Below, in pieces: positions 17,634 through 28,700 of a stretch of 64,000 bases of DNA; position 1 is the stretch's first letter; each line of letters begins with the position of its first letter. Below the pieces are notes generated by a model that saw only the letters and a list, made by a program, of their open reading frames with translations, had not been told where the DNA came from and did not search any database. The translations under genes and the position numbers were made by a program. The stretch comes from SAR324 cluster bacterium. GTDB taxonomy: Bacteria > SAR324 > NAC60-12. The stretch lies in NCBI GenBank assembly GCA_028281495.1, contig JANQJU010000033.1:124001-188000 (forward strand), given 5' to 3'.

Positions 17634-18407
17634 TTACGGTTTACAACATTCAAAACCAATTACCTTATCCTCACTATCCGGCAGTCCACCTCGATAAGGT
17701 TTGAATGGGATGATGCTTTGAAAGCCCACCATTCGCAGGAGATCTTGAAATTCCTGCAGCTCATAAAACTTCAGGTCAAACGGTTCAATTTCAGTTTGAA
17801 CGAGTTGTCCCGCCTGGAACAATTCATAGCGGAATAGCATATGAGCGACATGATGCTTGGTATCATACGAACGATTCACCCCACTCATCAAAATTTGAGT
17901 GTCTTCTGAACGTTCCAGCCAATCGCCTCCCCACCAATTCCCAAAATCGGTCGGTTGTGCCTTAGGCGTTTCGATCTCCACAATCAATTTAGCTTGAGGA
18001 AGCATATGAGCATGGATGCGACACAAGCTTTCTCGAGCTTGGCTCACCTCGGTGATCAATCCAAACGAACCGGCTGGAATGAACACCAATCCATATTTTC
18101 GAGGAAGCTCCAATTTGTCCAAAAATTGTGGATACAAGGTAGGGCAGGAAGAGCCTGTGTAGTGCTTTTGACAAGCGGCTAACATTTGCGGAGAGGCATC
18201 CACGCCATCAATGTCTATCCCCTTGTCCCATAGGGGTCTCAAGAAACGCCCAGATCCGCACATGGGTTCCAAGATGGGACCCATGCTCATTTGCGCATGC
18301 CTCATATAGAAGTTGAAAGCCTCTTGGGGCACTACGGGTTTGTGGAGGTCATAAAATTCGGTACACAAGCTGAGGTAGTTTTTTAAAATTCTTTTGGAAA
18401 CAGTCAT
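17634..18407 (-). CDS. Class I SAM-dependent methyltransferase
   Basis: A 257-residue cytoplasmic methyltransferase. SAM-binding motif I is ILEPMCGSGRFL (about 45-56), followed by IDGVDASPQML as motif II and FIPAGSFGLI in the motif IV region. The C-terminus has the extra beta segment of the Methyltransf_25/ubiE-like group. Ribosome binding site AAAAGGTAAGT precedes the ATG. It stands alone, divergent from the giant toxin-like gene. Acceptor molecule unknown. Confidence 0.85.
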   Translation of the reverse strand: MTVSKRILKNYLSLCTEFYDLHKPVVPQEAFNFYMRHAQMSMGPILEPMCGSGRFLRPLWDKGIDIDGVDASPQMLAACQKHYTGSSCPTLYPQFLDKLELPRKYGLVFIPAGSFGLITEVSQARESLCRIHAHMLPQAKLIVEIETPKAQPTDFGNWWGGDWLERSEDTQILMSGVNRSYDTKHHVAHMLFRYELFQAGQLVQTEIEPFDLKFYELQEFQDLLRMVGFQSIIPFKPYRGGLPDSEDKVIGFECCKP

Positions 18408-18497
18408 ACTTACCTTTTAATGAAAGTGAATTTTTTAAAAGTTGATCAAACGTTAAGGTAATGCAGACTGTCATGATATCCCCCCTTGGAAGAATGG

Positions 18498-18549
18498 TTT
18501 GAGTATTTAAACGGGATTGAAAATTTGAATATTTAAATGGGATTGAAAA
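18498..18549. repeat. Tandem duplication of a 26-bp unit at the start of the giant gene
   Basis: Two adjacent 26-base units, both running from TTTGA through GGGATTGAAAA, differ at only two positions by eye. In the second unit the sequence AAATGGG supplies the ATG used for the next gene; the first unit has AAACGGG at the same place. A TAA codon in frame lies directly before the ATG. The unit end resembles some CRISPR repeat ends, but there is no spacer and only two copies. Confidence 0.85.
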
Positions 18550-19652
18550 ATAGTTCAGGTTTCCCTCTGTATTTGGTTTCAGTCTTTCATATCATAGCGT
18601 TCCATAACAGTTTTTCGGATTTTTCTGCACAAAAACATTGGAGCGGAAAAGACGGAGGAACTCTCACTTTTTTTGCTGGGCAAGGCAATGACGTGGATTT
18701 GTCCAAACTGCTCATCACCATGTTGCGTTCGCAAGGTTTTTCAGCACGCTATGTTTCTGGGGTGATTCACATCCGCTATGAAGAACTCAGTCGATGGACG
18801 GGCATTGAAGATCCTTATCTAGCTTACGATGTGCTTCTAGAGACAAAGGGAGAAAACCAATTAAACAGACTGGATGATGACACAATTCAGATGATTCATG
18901 TCTGGGCGCAAGTCTTGCTGCCGATTCAGGAAGACTTAGCAACTTCCATTGATTGCACTGTGTCCCCCGATGCCTGCGCTTGGGTGGATTGGGATCCATC
19001 GTTCAAACAAGTGGTGACCACGCCCACCTTAGGACTTACCGATGCTGAAAGCCTGTATGCTCTCCACCCCACGGTGTTGAGTATCGACGATCTCTACCAA
19101 GCACTCACCAACGAGACCTTTGTTCGCCCTGAGGAAAGTCCACTCGATCTTTATGAAGTCCAAATCCAAAATTACTTAGCGCAAAACTACCCTGAGATGA
19201 GGGTCGATGCGCTTCGGGCAGAAAAAAAGATCCTCTCGGAATCCTCCCTCCATCCGGTGGTCACGTTTCCCTATTTTGTCGCGAGTCGGCACATCTTTGA
19301 CACCTTGTCCGCACACGATGAGGTGTTTCCATTCACCCCGTGGGCCAAAAAGATCACGCTGCAAATTCGACGGTTTGATAATGCGGGGAATCTCGGCGAC
19401 CCTATTTTGGATCAACCCCTGTTGAGTTCTTACCTGAGTTGGGAATCCTTATCGTTTCGCGTCCGGTTGGAATGTGACGGTCATTGCGTCGTCTTTCATT
19501 TTCAGGTGGGTCAGCAAGCATGGATCTCCCAATTTACCGAACAAGAATTGCGTTTAGGGGATCCCATCACCTTTGATTTGGTGGTAGACACCGCCCTCCA
19601 TCCTCCTCCGAGACACCAAACCATTCTGCGTTATAACCAAAACGTCATGTAG
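18537..19652 (+). CDS. 5' segment of the giant toxin-like gene (transglutaminase-like domain), ends at in-frame TAG
   Basis: 371 codons, homologous along their whole length to a second copy of the same domain inside the downstream giant frame. The domain is the transglutaminase-like module found in large secreted repeat proteins: GNDVDLSKLLITMLRSQGFSARYV (catalytic-cysteine region, but aspartate-rich with no cysteine), HVWAQV (histidine) and WVDWDPSFK (aspartate). It is therefore probably inactive or purely structural. The first residues replace the start of the domain seen in the internal copy, and there is no convincing signal peptide, so the 5' end looks truncated. The TAG lies inside a conserved segment: the same frame continues with GSYGANWQQV, matching NLTANWQQV in the other copy. 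Best read as one gene interrupted by a nonsense codon. Confidence 0.7.
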   Translation: MGLKNSSGFPLYLVSVFHIIAFHNSFSDFSAQKHWSGKDGGTLTFFAGQGNDVDLSKLLITMLRSQGFSARYVSGVIHIRYEELSRWTGIEDPYLAYDVLLETKGENQLNRLDDDTIQMIHVWAQVLLPIQEDLATSIDCTVSPDACAWVDWDPSFKQVVTTPTLGLTDAESLYALHPTVLSIDDLYQALTNETFVRPEESPLDLYEVQIQNYLAQNYPEMRVDALRAEKKILSESSLHPVVTFPYFVASRHIFDTLSAHDEVFPFTPWAKKITLQIRRFDNAGNLGDPILDQPLLSSYLSWESLSFRVRLECDGHCVVFHFQVGQQAWISQFTEQELRLGDPITFDLVVDTALHPPPRHQTILRYNQNVM

Positions 19653-19700
19653 GGAGACCACCGTCTGACGTTTGGCAGCTACGGAGCCAATTGGCAGCAG

Positions 19701-22700
19701 GTGGAACGTGCCAGTCAACAATTAGAAGCGTTGTATCAGCAAGAATCCCTACAAGTGAGTGATCAAGGTTACTTATATCGCGACGCCAACGGAAATGGTC
19801 TGCAAGATGCGGATGAGGATGTACCGGTTCCGCGCACTTTTGATGCGCTCAACCAGCATGTGATGGAATTGGCGGGACAATTGTATCAGGTGAAAATGCG
19901 GGAAGCGCGGGAACGTCTAGATGCTCTGCATCAATTCACCACTTCGATTCAAACCGATGTTGCCTGGATGAGCACCCTTCAAGAAGTGAAGCACTATGGC
20001 AACCAAATCTTCGAAGCAAAACCCGGGGGTTGGGCGATGGATGGATCCGGTCTGCACTACGGCCCCGTCGTCTCTAACGGAAGTTCCCAACCCGACATCA
20101 CTTACCATCGCGAACTCCTCCAGCATATTCAATCTTCACTCAGCCATGAAGCGTGGCAAGAAGTAACCGGATACGATGCCGTTTCCTTAGTGGGGGGCGC
20201 ACAAAATGCCTTCTCCCAAGATGCCAAATGGGTAGAAATCGACAAAAATCGAGACCTTACCGAAAGCTGGAAGGCTCTAGGGTTTTCCGAGTCCCCGCCC
20301 GCTCCTTATACAAACTGGAATTCCTATACTTTCTTAGGGAAGCGGATGACTTTGTCACAATCCTTGGAAGCAACAGAACCATTTGACATTTTCTGGCCTA
20401 AAACCAATCTGCCGCCTTCAGAATGGAGGCTGTCTGGACTGAATTATAGCAAAAACACAGGAGAATGGTTTTATGGTTGGTTTAATTTGGATCGTAGTCT
20501 GGACGATGCCAATTATTATTATTCGCGGTACCAAGCGTGGTTGTCCAGTAGCCCTTGGATTGCTTCCCAATATTACGACAGCTACGAATACGCAATGAGG
20601 TACTTTTACCAGAACTGCTATAAATATAGCTGTCAAACCGACCGGAACCAGTTGGCAGCCGACTTTGCCAGTCAAAATCGCTTCAATCGAGCTTACTATT
20701 TTTTAGATGCAAACGACGGCTTCGATTCCACCCAATTCCTCTACCGCACCACCGACCTTCCCGAAGATGCACTTCCCACAGATTGGCTCGAAATCTTAAG
20801 AGACCGTCTGATCGACGCTCCTTCTTCGAAAGCTCCTGGCTACCGCATGGTTTCGAAGTCGTGGAACGGCAACGGGGTGCGAGTCTATCCAGTGGTCGAA
20901 TTGCATTCTTACTTTGGTGAACGCATCCAAGACTTCACGGTGCAGAATGAGTTTTTTTCAGTGGAAGGGAGTTACACCAACGCCAATCAAGCGATCCAGC
21001 TCGATAGTCTGCCTCCGGAAGATTCGGAGGATCATGTGGTGGCGATTCCCAGGGATTTCCTCACTAATCCTCAATTGGAATTGAAGGCGGGATGGAATTA
21101 CTTGCCTCCGTCGAGTGGGCTCGCATCTCAGTGGGCCGCGGCCGTCACACCGGAGGCGTATTTCGGTACGGGTCGTTTGTGGCCTGAACCCATTGTGTTG
21201 ACCGTGTGGCAGCAACAAGCCGGACAATGGCGTGTGTGGGAACAAGGGATTGCAGAACCCCAGATGCAAACCCAGTTGACCCGCATCAATCGCTGGTGGG
21301 GGACCCAACTGGGAGTTTTGCAAACGCTGGATGCCAATCAAGGGCTTTGGATTCAAACCAGCCCTCATCTCGAAACAGGCAATCTGCGCTGGGTATGGTC
21401 CGTCGATCCACCCGAGGATCAAAACTTCTTATATCTCACACAATGGCAACTCACCGAAGACACACAATCGCTGCAATTGGAAATCCAGACCGGTTGGAAC
21501 CACGTTGCTACGTTGCCTGCGGGCATGCCTTCGTTTGAGGATTGGCTCCAATTGTCGGCATGGCAAGGTCGCCACTTTTTGGTATTTCAACAGCAAGACG
21601 GTGAGTGGAAAGTCTGGGTTTCTCCCGATAGCCTCCCGGCGTGGCATCAGGCGTACCCTTCCACACTGACCGACCTGCAAGCCAACACCGAATTCTGGAT
21701 TCTGATGTTGGACGAACTCCCCAATCCTGATGCAGAATCGCTTCCCGCCGTGTCGCTGTCGGTCGATTTTTCTGCCAACAACCCCGCTCCAGACCGGAAT
21801 GGTTTCGATCATGATCCTTTGCCGCGTTTGGGTTACGAATCCGCCTCGAACTTGATGGCCTTTGGGGGTGCGTTGGTACGAGCCAATGCCTCGCTACCGG
21901 AGGATTCCACAGCCACGTCATCCACTACCTCATCCCGGCAATTAAACAGCCATGAACAATTGCGTGAGCGTGGGCAATTAAACAGACACTCACGAGACCG
22001 TGGACACGAGCAACAAAAACATGGGGTTTCCGAACAGGTTCCAGGTTGGGAACCACAATCGGTGATCACCGAGCAGTTCCGTTCGGTGCGTCCCTCGCAG
22101 GTGGTGCCACACAAAGCACCTCGGCAGCAATCGGATCTTCAGAGAAGAGACGCCACTTCGCGGAATGCGGCTCGGTCCTCTGGAGAAGCGATTCCCACGA
22201 AGACTGAATTGAGCCGAGCTTTGCAAGAAACCGCAGAGATCCAATTCTCCTCAGAACGGGCACGGCCCTTGAGAGAAAAAGCGACGGAACTCCAAACCCC
22301 TTTGGCACTCTATCAATACGTACGCAATCGCTATGAGTTTTTGCCGTATTATGGTGCTCGCAACCATTCCGCCAACACTTTCTTTAGTGCCGGAGGTAAC
22401 GACATCGATTTAGCCACGCTGCTCATTGCCATGCTTCGGTCCCAGAGCATCCCCGCGCGTTATGGCACCGCCCCAATCCAAATATCACAGGAAGACTTGG
22501 CACGCTGGACGGGGCTGGAAGTTCCTGGTGAAGCGGCCGATTGGTTGGCGACGTTGGACCACAATGTGGTCGCTACTTCAGAATACACCACTTTCCGGGA
22601 CCATGTGTGGGTGGAAGCTTTTGTACCGAAACATACCTCGGCTGGAGAACACACCCTCATTGATTGCTACGACACGCCCATTCACTGCGAATGGGTGAAC

Positions 22701-25700
22701 CTGGACCCTTCCTTCAAGTTCAAAACCCCACCTGCTCCGCCCCTGGATCTGCTGGAGGAGCTCAGTTTCGACTATACGGCTTACTACCATGCTTACCAAA
22801 ACCAAGACGAAACCCGGATGCACAAAAGTCCGCTGCAAGTGTATGAAGACCAAATCCAATCCCACCTCGACCAGCACTACCCCGGACTCACCTTGCGTGA
22901 CTTGCAACCCGACGCTTCCTTTCAAACTGAAACCTTGTTTCAGTTGCCCACGGCCTTGCCATATCCCCTCCTGGGCGATCCTTTCCATTATGATTCAATT
23001 GAGGAACACGACGAGTACGCCCGCCAGCTCAATTGGACAGATGAAATCTGGTCCCAGTATTTAGATATCACGATTTCCAAAGCCACCCTCGCGGGAGAAG
23101 CCGACCCCACCTTTCCTCTGTTTACAAAGCACCCCGTCCGGTTGAGCGATCTGAGTCTCGATACCGTGCGCCTGGATTTTGAAACCTGCGGATCGGGCTG
23201 TGTGAAGGCCTCGCTCCAGCAAGGTGACCAAACGCTTGCCACCCAAACCTATGCCCATGGAGAATTGCAATGGGGAGAGCGGATCCACATTTCTCTCCAG
23301 GAATCGAAACCCCCATCCTATCCAGAACAGGTCCGATTGTTCCACACGCATGTCGGAGTCGTGGGCGGACAGTATGTTTTGGGCTTGGGTAACCTCACGG
23401 CCAACTGGCAACAGGTGCAATGGGCCGTGGATCAATTGCAGGCCACTCAAGCTGTCTGGAACGTTCAAACCAACGCCCAGGGCGCTCTGTTTTTAGATGG
23501 CAATCAAAATGAACAACATGAAACCGACGAACCCTTGCTCCAAGATCATCCAGAAGCCAATCAACAACTTGTGGCGCGTTTCTTGGAGGTGGCCAATCGC
23601 TTGTATTTTTATCAGATGCAAGGTGCGCATCAGCGTATCGGCCACTACCATCACATGCCTCCAGCCCATCTGTGGTTCTCTGTGCTAGGCACCGTCCATC
23701 GGGTGCAGTACTTGGATGACGTGGTACAAGCTTTCGATCCAACCGGCTTGGTCATCACCGTGCAGGGTCTTGATATGGGTTTGTGGCATCGTCAAAAACC
23801 ATTGGAGACGGCCCGCTTTGAAAAAAACAACGAATTGACCGGGCTGATGGGTTCGGCTTATGAACATCGGCTGTGGGAACAACTCACGAGATATGTGGGC
23901 ATTTCTGCGGTACAAGGGATTCAACAGGCCTTGGGGCAAGGGGCAGAGTTGATCGAAGTCAACGTGGCCGAATCGCCCGACTCCTTGAATGCCTTTTATG
24001 ACAAGACCGGCTTTTTGCCCAACTTCCCTCCCGAATGGAATGGCATCACCTGGGATCTGTTTGGAACCCGTCCGATGAGTTGGAATGCCCCTTCCTCCGT
24101 CACCACTGCGACAGGAGTCTCGACGGCAGATGCAAGCTCCGAGGTGGGAGTCGACGTGTTGCAGTCCATTGTGACCAGCCAGACTCCGGAATCTCGACAA
24201 GCCTTGCATCGCTCAACAGCTGGACAGCATGCGTGGTATCAAGCGGTTTCCGATCTCCAGCAACAACTACAAACTCGCCTCGCTCAAGAAGGAGACACGT
24301 GCCAACTGGCTGCTCCAGGTGTGGTGATTGGCGATCAAACCTTCTCCGGCCCATGTACCATCGCCTTGCAAGTCCTGCACGACTATTATCTTCAGCAGAC
24401 CCAAACCAAACCTCATGCCTTTTTTGATCAAAACCCTCATGCCCTGAATGATCACACGGGTTTTGAACCCGATGCCTATCGTTTCCGAGCCAGCCCCGCT
24501 TCACCCGAAGACCACGTACCCTACATCGTCCAGCGCATCCGAGATCGCAGCTTGTTGGAAGGCAAATCTTTTGTGCTCGCATCGAAACGAGTGGTGGGTC
24601 AGCAAGGGGGAATCACCGTTTATATCGAACCCCCTGGAGGCTATATCGTGAGCAACGACCACTTCCATGCCGATGGAGGGTATATTTTTCCCGGAGCTTT
24701 GGATTCCCGATATCACGTGGTGTCGGACAAACCGTATCTCCCCCCATCGGTTTCGAAGTTTCAGGAGGAATCCCCGTGGGATGTCACGTTCCAGGAGGAC
24801 TTTCTTCCTGCCATCCGCTTGCGGCCTGGATGGAACCGCATCCCTTCCCAATACTTAAACCGTCCCTTTGCCCCCACTGTATGGGAAGGCTTGCGACATC
24901 GTGAAGGAGTTCACAATTATGTCCTCATGCAGTTCCAAGAGGGAACCTTGAGAGGATGGGAAATGAACGGTGGAATTGATAACGTCAATGCCTACTACGG
25001 CAGCAACCTTTCTGCTATTCAACAAGTCGATCCAAACATCGAACTGTGGGTGAATCTTTGGTCGGATGGCGACGTGTTCTTGCCTTTGCAGGGATTGGAA
25101 GGAGCTATTTCTTATTTGCTGTTGGAATCTCTCACCAGTCCTGAAGGCTTAAATGCAACTGATTACTCAGTGACTCCAGAAACTTTTTGGACCCAACGTA
25201 AACAAGTCTTTGAGTTGCAACCCGGATGGAATGCTTTGGAAGTGTTCTCCAAGGTGAACCCTGCCGACCTACAGAGTTATTCCCTTCCCAACTTTCAGGT
25301 CGCACGCACCGAGATCGACTTCAACGCCTTGCCCACTCGCGATGGTATCGTGTTCTGGCAATACCAGTCTGATCGATGGGCCAGTTGGAGTCCGTTTGGC
25401 CCTGTGGCGGGAGCACCCTCCCTAGACACCGTGCAAACTGAGAAAACGCTCTGGGTGTATAACCAATGGGATTGGAACGTCCGGCTCATCGAAACCCTAC
25501 CCGTGCTCCCCCAGATCACTGGCATCAAAGTGATCATCAAAATGCAAGAATACGGCAAAGACACCCAGTATGTCATCAACCCTTCCCAAGATCCGTCGCA
25601 TCCACTGTCCACCCTCTATGTGCACAGCCGGCATGGTAACAATGCCATCAAATACAAACATTTTGCCCTCCAAGCTGCAGCGCGAAAATGGCCCAAAGGG

Positions 25701-28700
25701 TGTGGATGGCGAGATACTGTTTTTCTCACGCCAGAAAATGAGGTGGGATTTCTTCTGAGAACAGAACCGCATCCGGTGTTTAACGAACTATCCGACAACA
25801 TTCCCTGGACTTATAATTTACAGACTTTTTGTGGAGATTCGGTTTGGGGTTACCGCATTCATGTTTTGAAAGCGAAAGCGTACAGTCATGGCCAACTGAT
25901 CAAATTTAGAGAACTCGTGAACCTCCGAAATGACCAGGGCCGGGTCGATCTCAAAATAGAAATGGACCCCCAACCACCCGAAGCCCTCGTGCATTGGCGT
26001 GTTGAGCTCACCCCGGAAAATTCCGAAATCGTGAGCTTCCAAACCAGCTTACCGGCCAACCAAACCTGGGATCTGAGCGATGCCTTACCTCAACAAGATT
26101 TGGAAGGTTCGATTGGTATCCAGTGGCAAATCGATACCCCCAACGAACCCCTTTTACCCCAAGGCCCCAGCCGACAATTGGCTCAGCAAAATGGGACGGC
26201 CTTCTTAATCACCGAAGGCGATCCGGTGGCAATCATTCAAGCCGAAGTGACAGCCGTCCTTGAGGAGGTGCTACAAACCACTCAAGTCGCCAATCAACCG
26301 CTCGGTGATCAGATGTGGGTGCAAACAGAACGGCAATTGCTGTTCCAGTATGGCGATCTTCCCGACTTGGGGGGAACCTACGAAATTCAGTGGGATTTTG
26401 GGGATGGCCAGTTCGCAAATGGCAACCACGTGTCCCATCAGTATGACACCCCTGGAATCTATCAGGTCACCTTGACCCTCACTTGCAACCGATGCTCTGG
26501 ATCCATAGGACTCTACGACGACACCTTCCAAGTGACCAAGCAGTTCCTCGTCCAAGTGACTGTGGATCCCCCCGGTCCCAATGGAGAAGACGTGTTCGTG
26601 GTACCACCGCCTCCATCCCAGACCTCCGAGGGAGGCTCCGGTAGCCCAGGAGACTCCCTCCCAAACACCAGTGGCATCGCCAAAGTGCCTATGGGGATCC
26701 AAAAGGGGATTTCGGAAGACGGACTGCCGGGCTGGGAGGGTGACCTCATTCGGTTTGAGGACAACACGGCCACTTTTCATGTCGACGCCCTGGGACAACA
26801 GCAAGTCATGGAGCAAACGGTTTGTCTGCACAAAGAAGCCACCTTACTCCAATTTTCGTACCACTCCACCAACACTCATTGCCAAGCTTCCAACTGTCGG
26901 GTCATCTTCCAGGTCCGCATCAGCGCCCCTCGAGTCCCCACCGAAACCTACACCCTTTACGACGACTCGGATGTTGCCGGTTTTCACAATGCCCTCCAAC
27001 AGAATGAGACCTTGGACATCTCACCATTTGCAGGGCTGTGTGGCGTCAACATTCGATTCGAATACCAATTGGTCGGACAAAGTGAAAACGATCTGTTCAT
27101 CAGCTCCATCCAAACCAGTAGCACCAACAATACCCAGATCGACATTCCTATAAGAACCCTCACCTCCAGAGATCGATTGGTCCAAGCTTCCTTTGAAGTC
27201 CCCGATTCCTTGGATTTGGAGGCGTTTAGCTTTCAATTCCTCCAAGCCAGTCAACAGTTTGGCCCCTATTATTTGAACGACTTGATCCTCCAAGACGACC
27301 CCACGGCACCGTTTCGTCAGGGGGCCTTAATCTCCCAACAAGAACGCCATCAAGACGTACTCGTCGTCCGAGACTCAGAAAATACTCGAAAATTCCATGT
27401 CTATGCCCTGTTTGATCGCTATGAGCCGACTCTATTCCAGCTCCAAGCCGGGAACCAAGAACTCGCCACCTTGTCTCTCAACCTCAGTCGTGCTGAAGGA
27501 TTCCGAGGGTGTCTCCGATTCACCGACGACTTCATCCGAACCGGTCGTCTTGATGATGCCGCTCGTGTCGCCGCGGTGGTCCAGCCCCCCGATGGCCTTC
27601 CCCAAGGTTTCACGGAACGTGGATTGGTTCTGCCTGTTATGGCTCCCTTGCTCACCCGAAACTGCGGCTCCCTGGAGTGGCAACTGGCTGAAGGCTTCTT
27701 GAGTGGATTCAGCAAAGGACTCCAAGACGATGTGGAGTCCTTGCAAGATCTGGCGGCTTTGTTGAGCGATCCGATCGAACGGGCTTCCGAGCTGTATCAC
27801 ACCTTCCAACTCCTCCTCGATGCCGATGTGGCGGCCTTGATCAATAAAGCGCTCCAAGGCCTATTGATTGCCAAAAACCAAGCCATCCAATGGATCGACT
27901 CCGCCCCTGCTACCGAAAAAGCCTATGTGACCGGGTTTGTGTTGGGATATGTCAGTGAACAGGTCGCCACCACGGTCATTTCGGCCGCCGTGGGGGGGTT
28001 GGCAGTCCGCAGTGCGATATTGGCGGTCCAAGGCAGCCAAACGCTGGTGAGTGTCCTCTCGAAAGCCAAACGGTTCGGCCTACGTTGGTTTGGGTTGGCC
28101 TCCATGGGAGCGGGCAAAGCTGCTGTGAACGGCATCCACGACCTTGTTGCCAAACTGAAGAAAACCCCGGTCAACCCCAACTGCGCCACCCTCCGTCTGA
28201 GCGCGCTCGACTTGCCCTGCGACAAGAAAGTCGCCGAATTCCTGGAAGAACGCTACGGCGACGACGATTGGCAAGAACGGATGCAAGTGATCGAGTCGCT
28301 GACCGGTAAGAAGTCTGGCCCGGAAGTGGAGGACATGCTCAACCAACTGGTTCAATTGACCGCACGATTGGGGAGTGGGACGGCAGATCGGCTATCTGAG
28401 GGAGCGGTTGAAGGTTTTCTTCGAATTGCAAAACACCTCGATGATGGAAACTTTAGTACCCAAAAATTAGTGAACGATTTTGGCGATAACCCGTCCCTAA
28501 GCGAAGGTTTAGAGAAGTTCCGAACCATCGATCTGGATATAATCGGCCAAGTCAAACAAGCAAGAAACCTCGACATCTATGACGACCTCAGTCTCGTTTC
28601 GAAACTAGGAGAATACCTGCAACTTATCAAAAACCAATTTCAATCAGATGTGATAAATGATGAGGGTCCATTCCGATTAATCAAAGGATACAAACGCGAC

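Noticed and set aside
18498..18549. CRISPR-like repeat (GGGATTGAAAA ends)
   Set aside because: Only two units, directly adjacent, with no spacers and no cas genes in the window; it is a simple tandem duplication.
19650..19652. TAG decoded as an amino acid genome-wide
   Set aside because: Several ordinary genes in the window end in TAG at the expected place, and no suppressor tRNA or pyrrolysine genes are seen.
22066..22308. Minus-strand frames inside the giant gene (several of 60-190 codons)
   Set aside because: They follow the giant frame's codon pattern in antisense and have no start signals.
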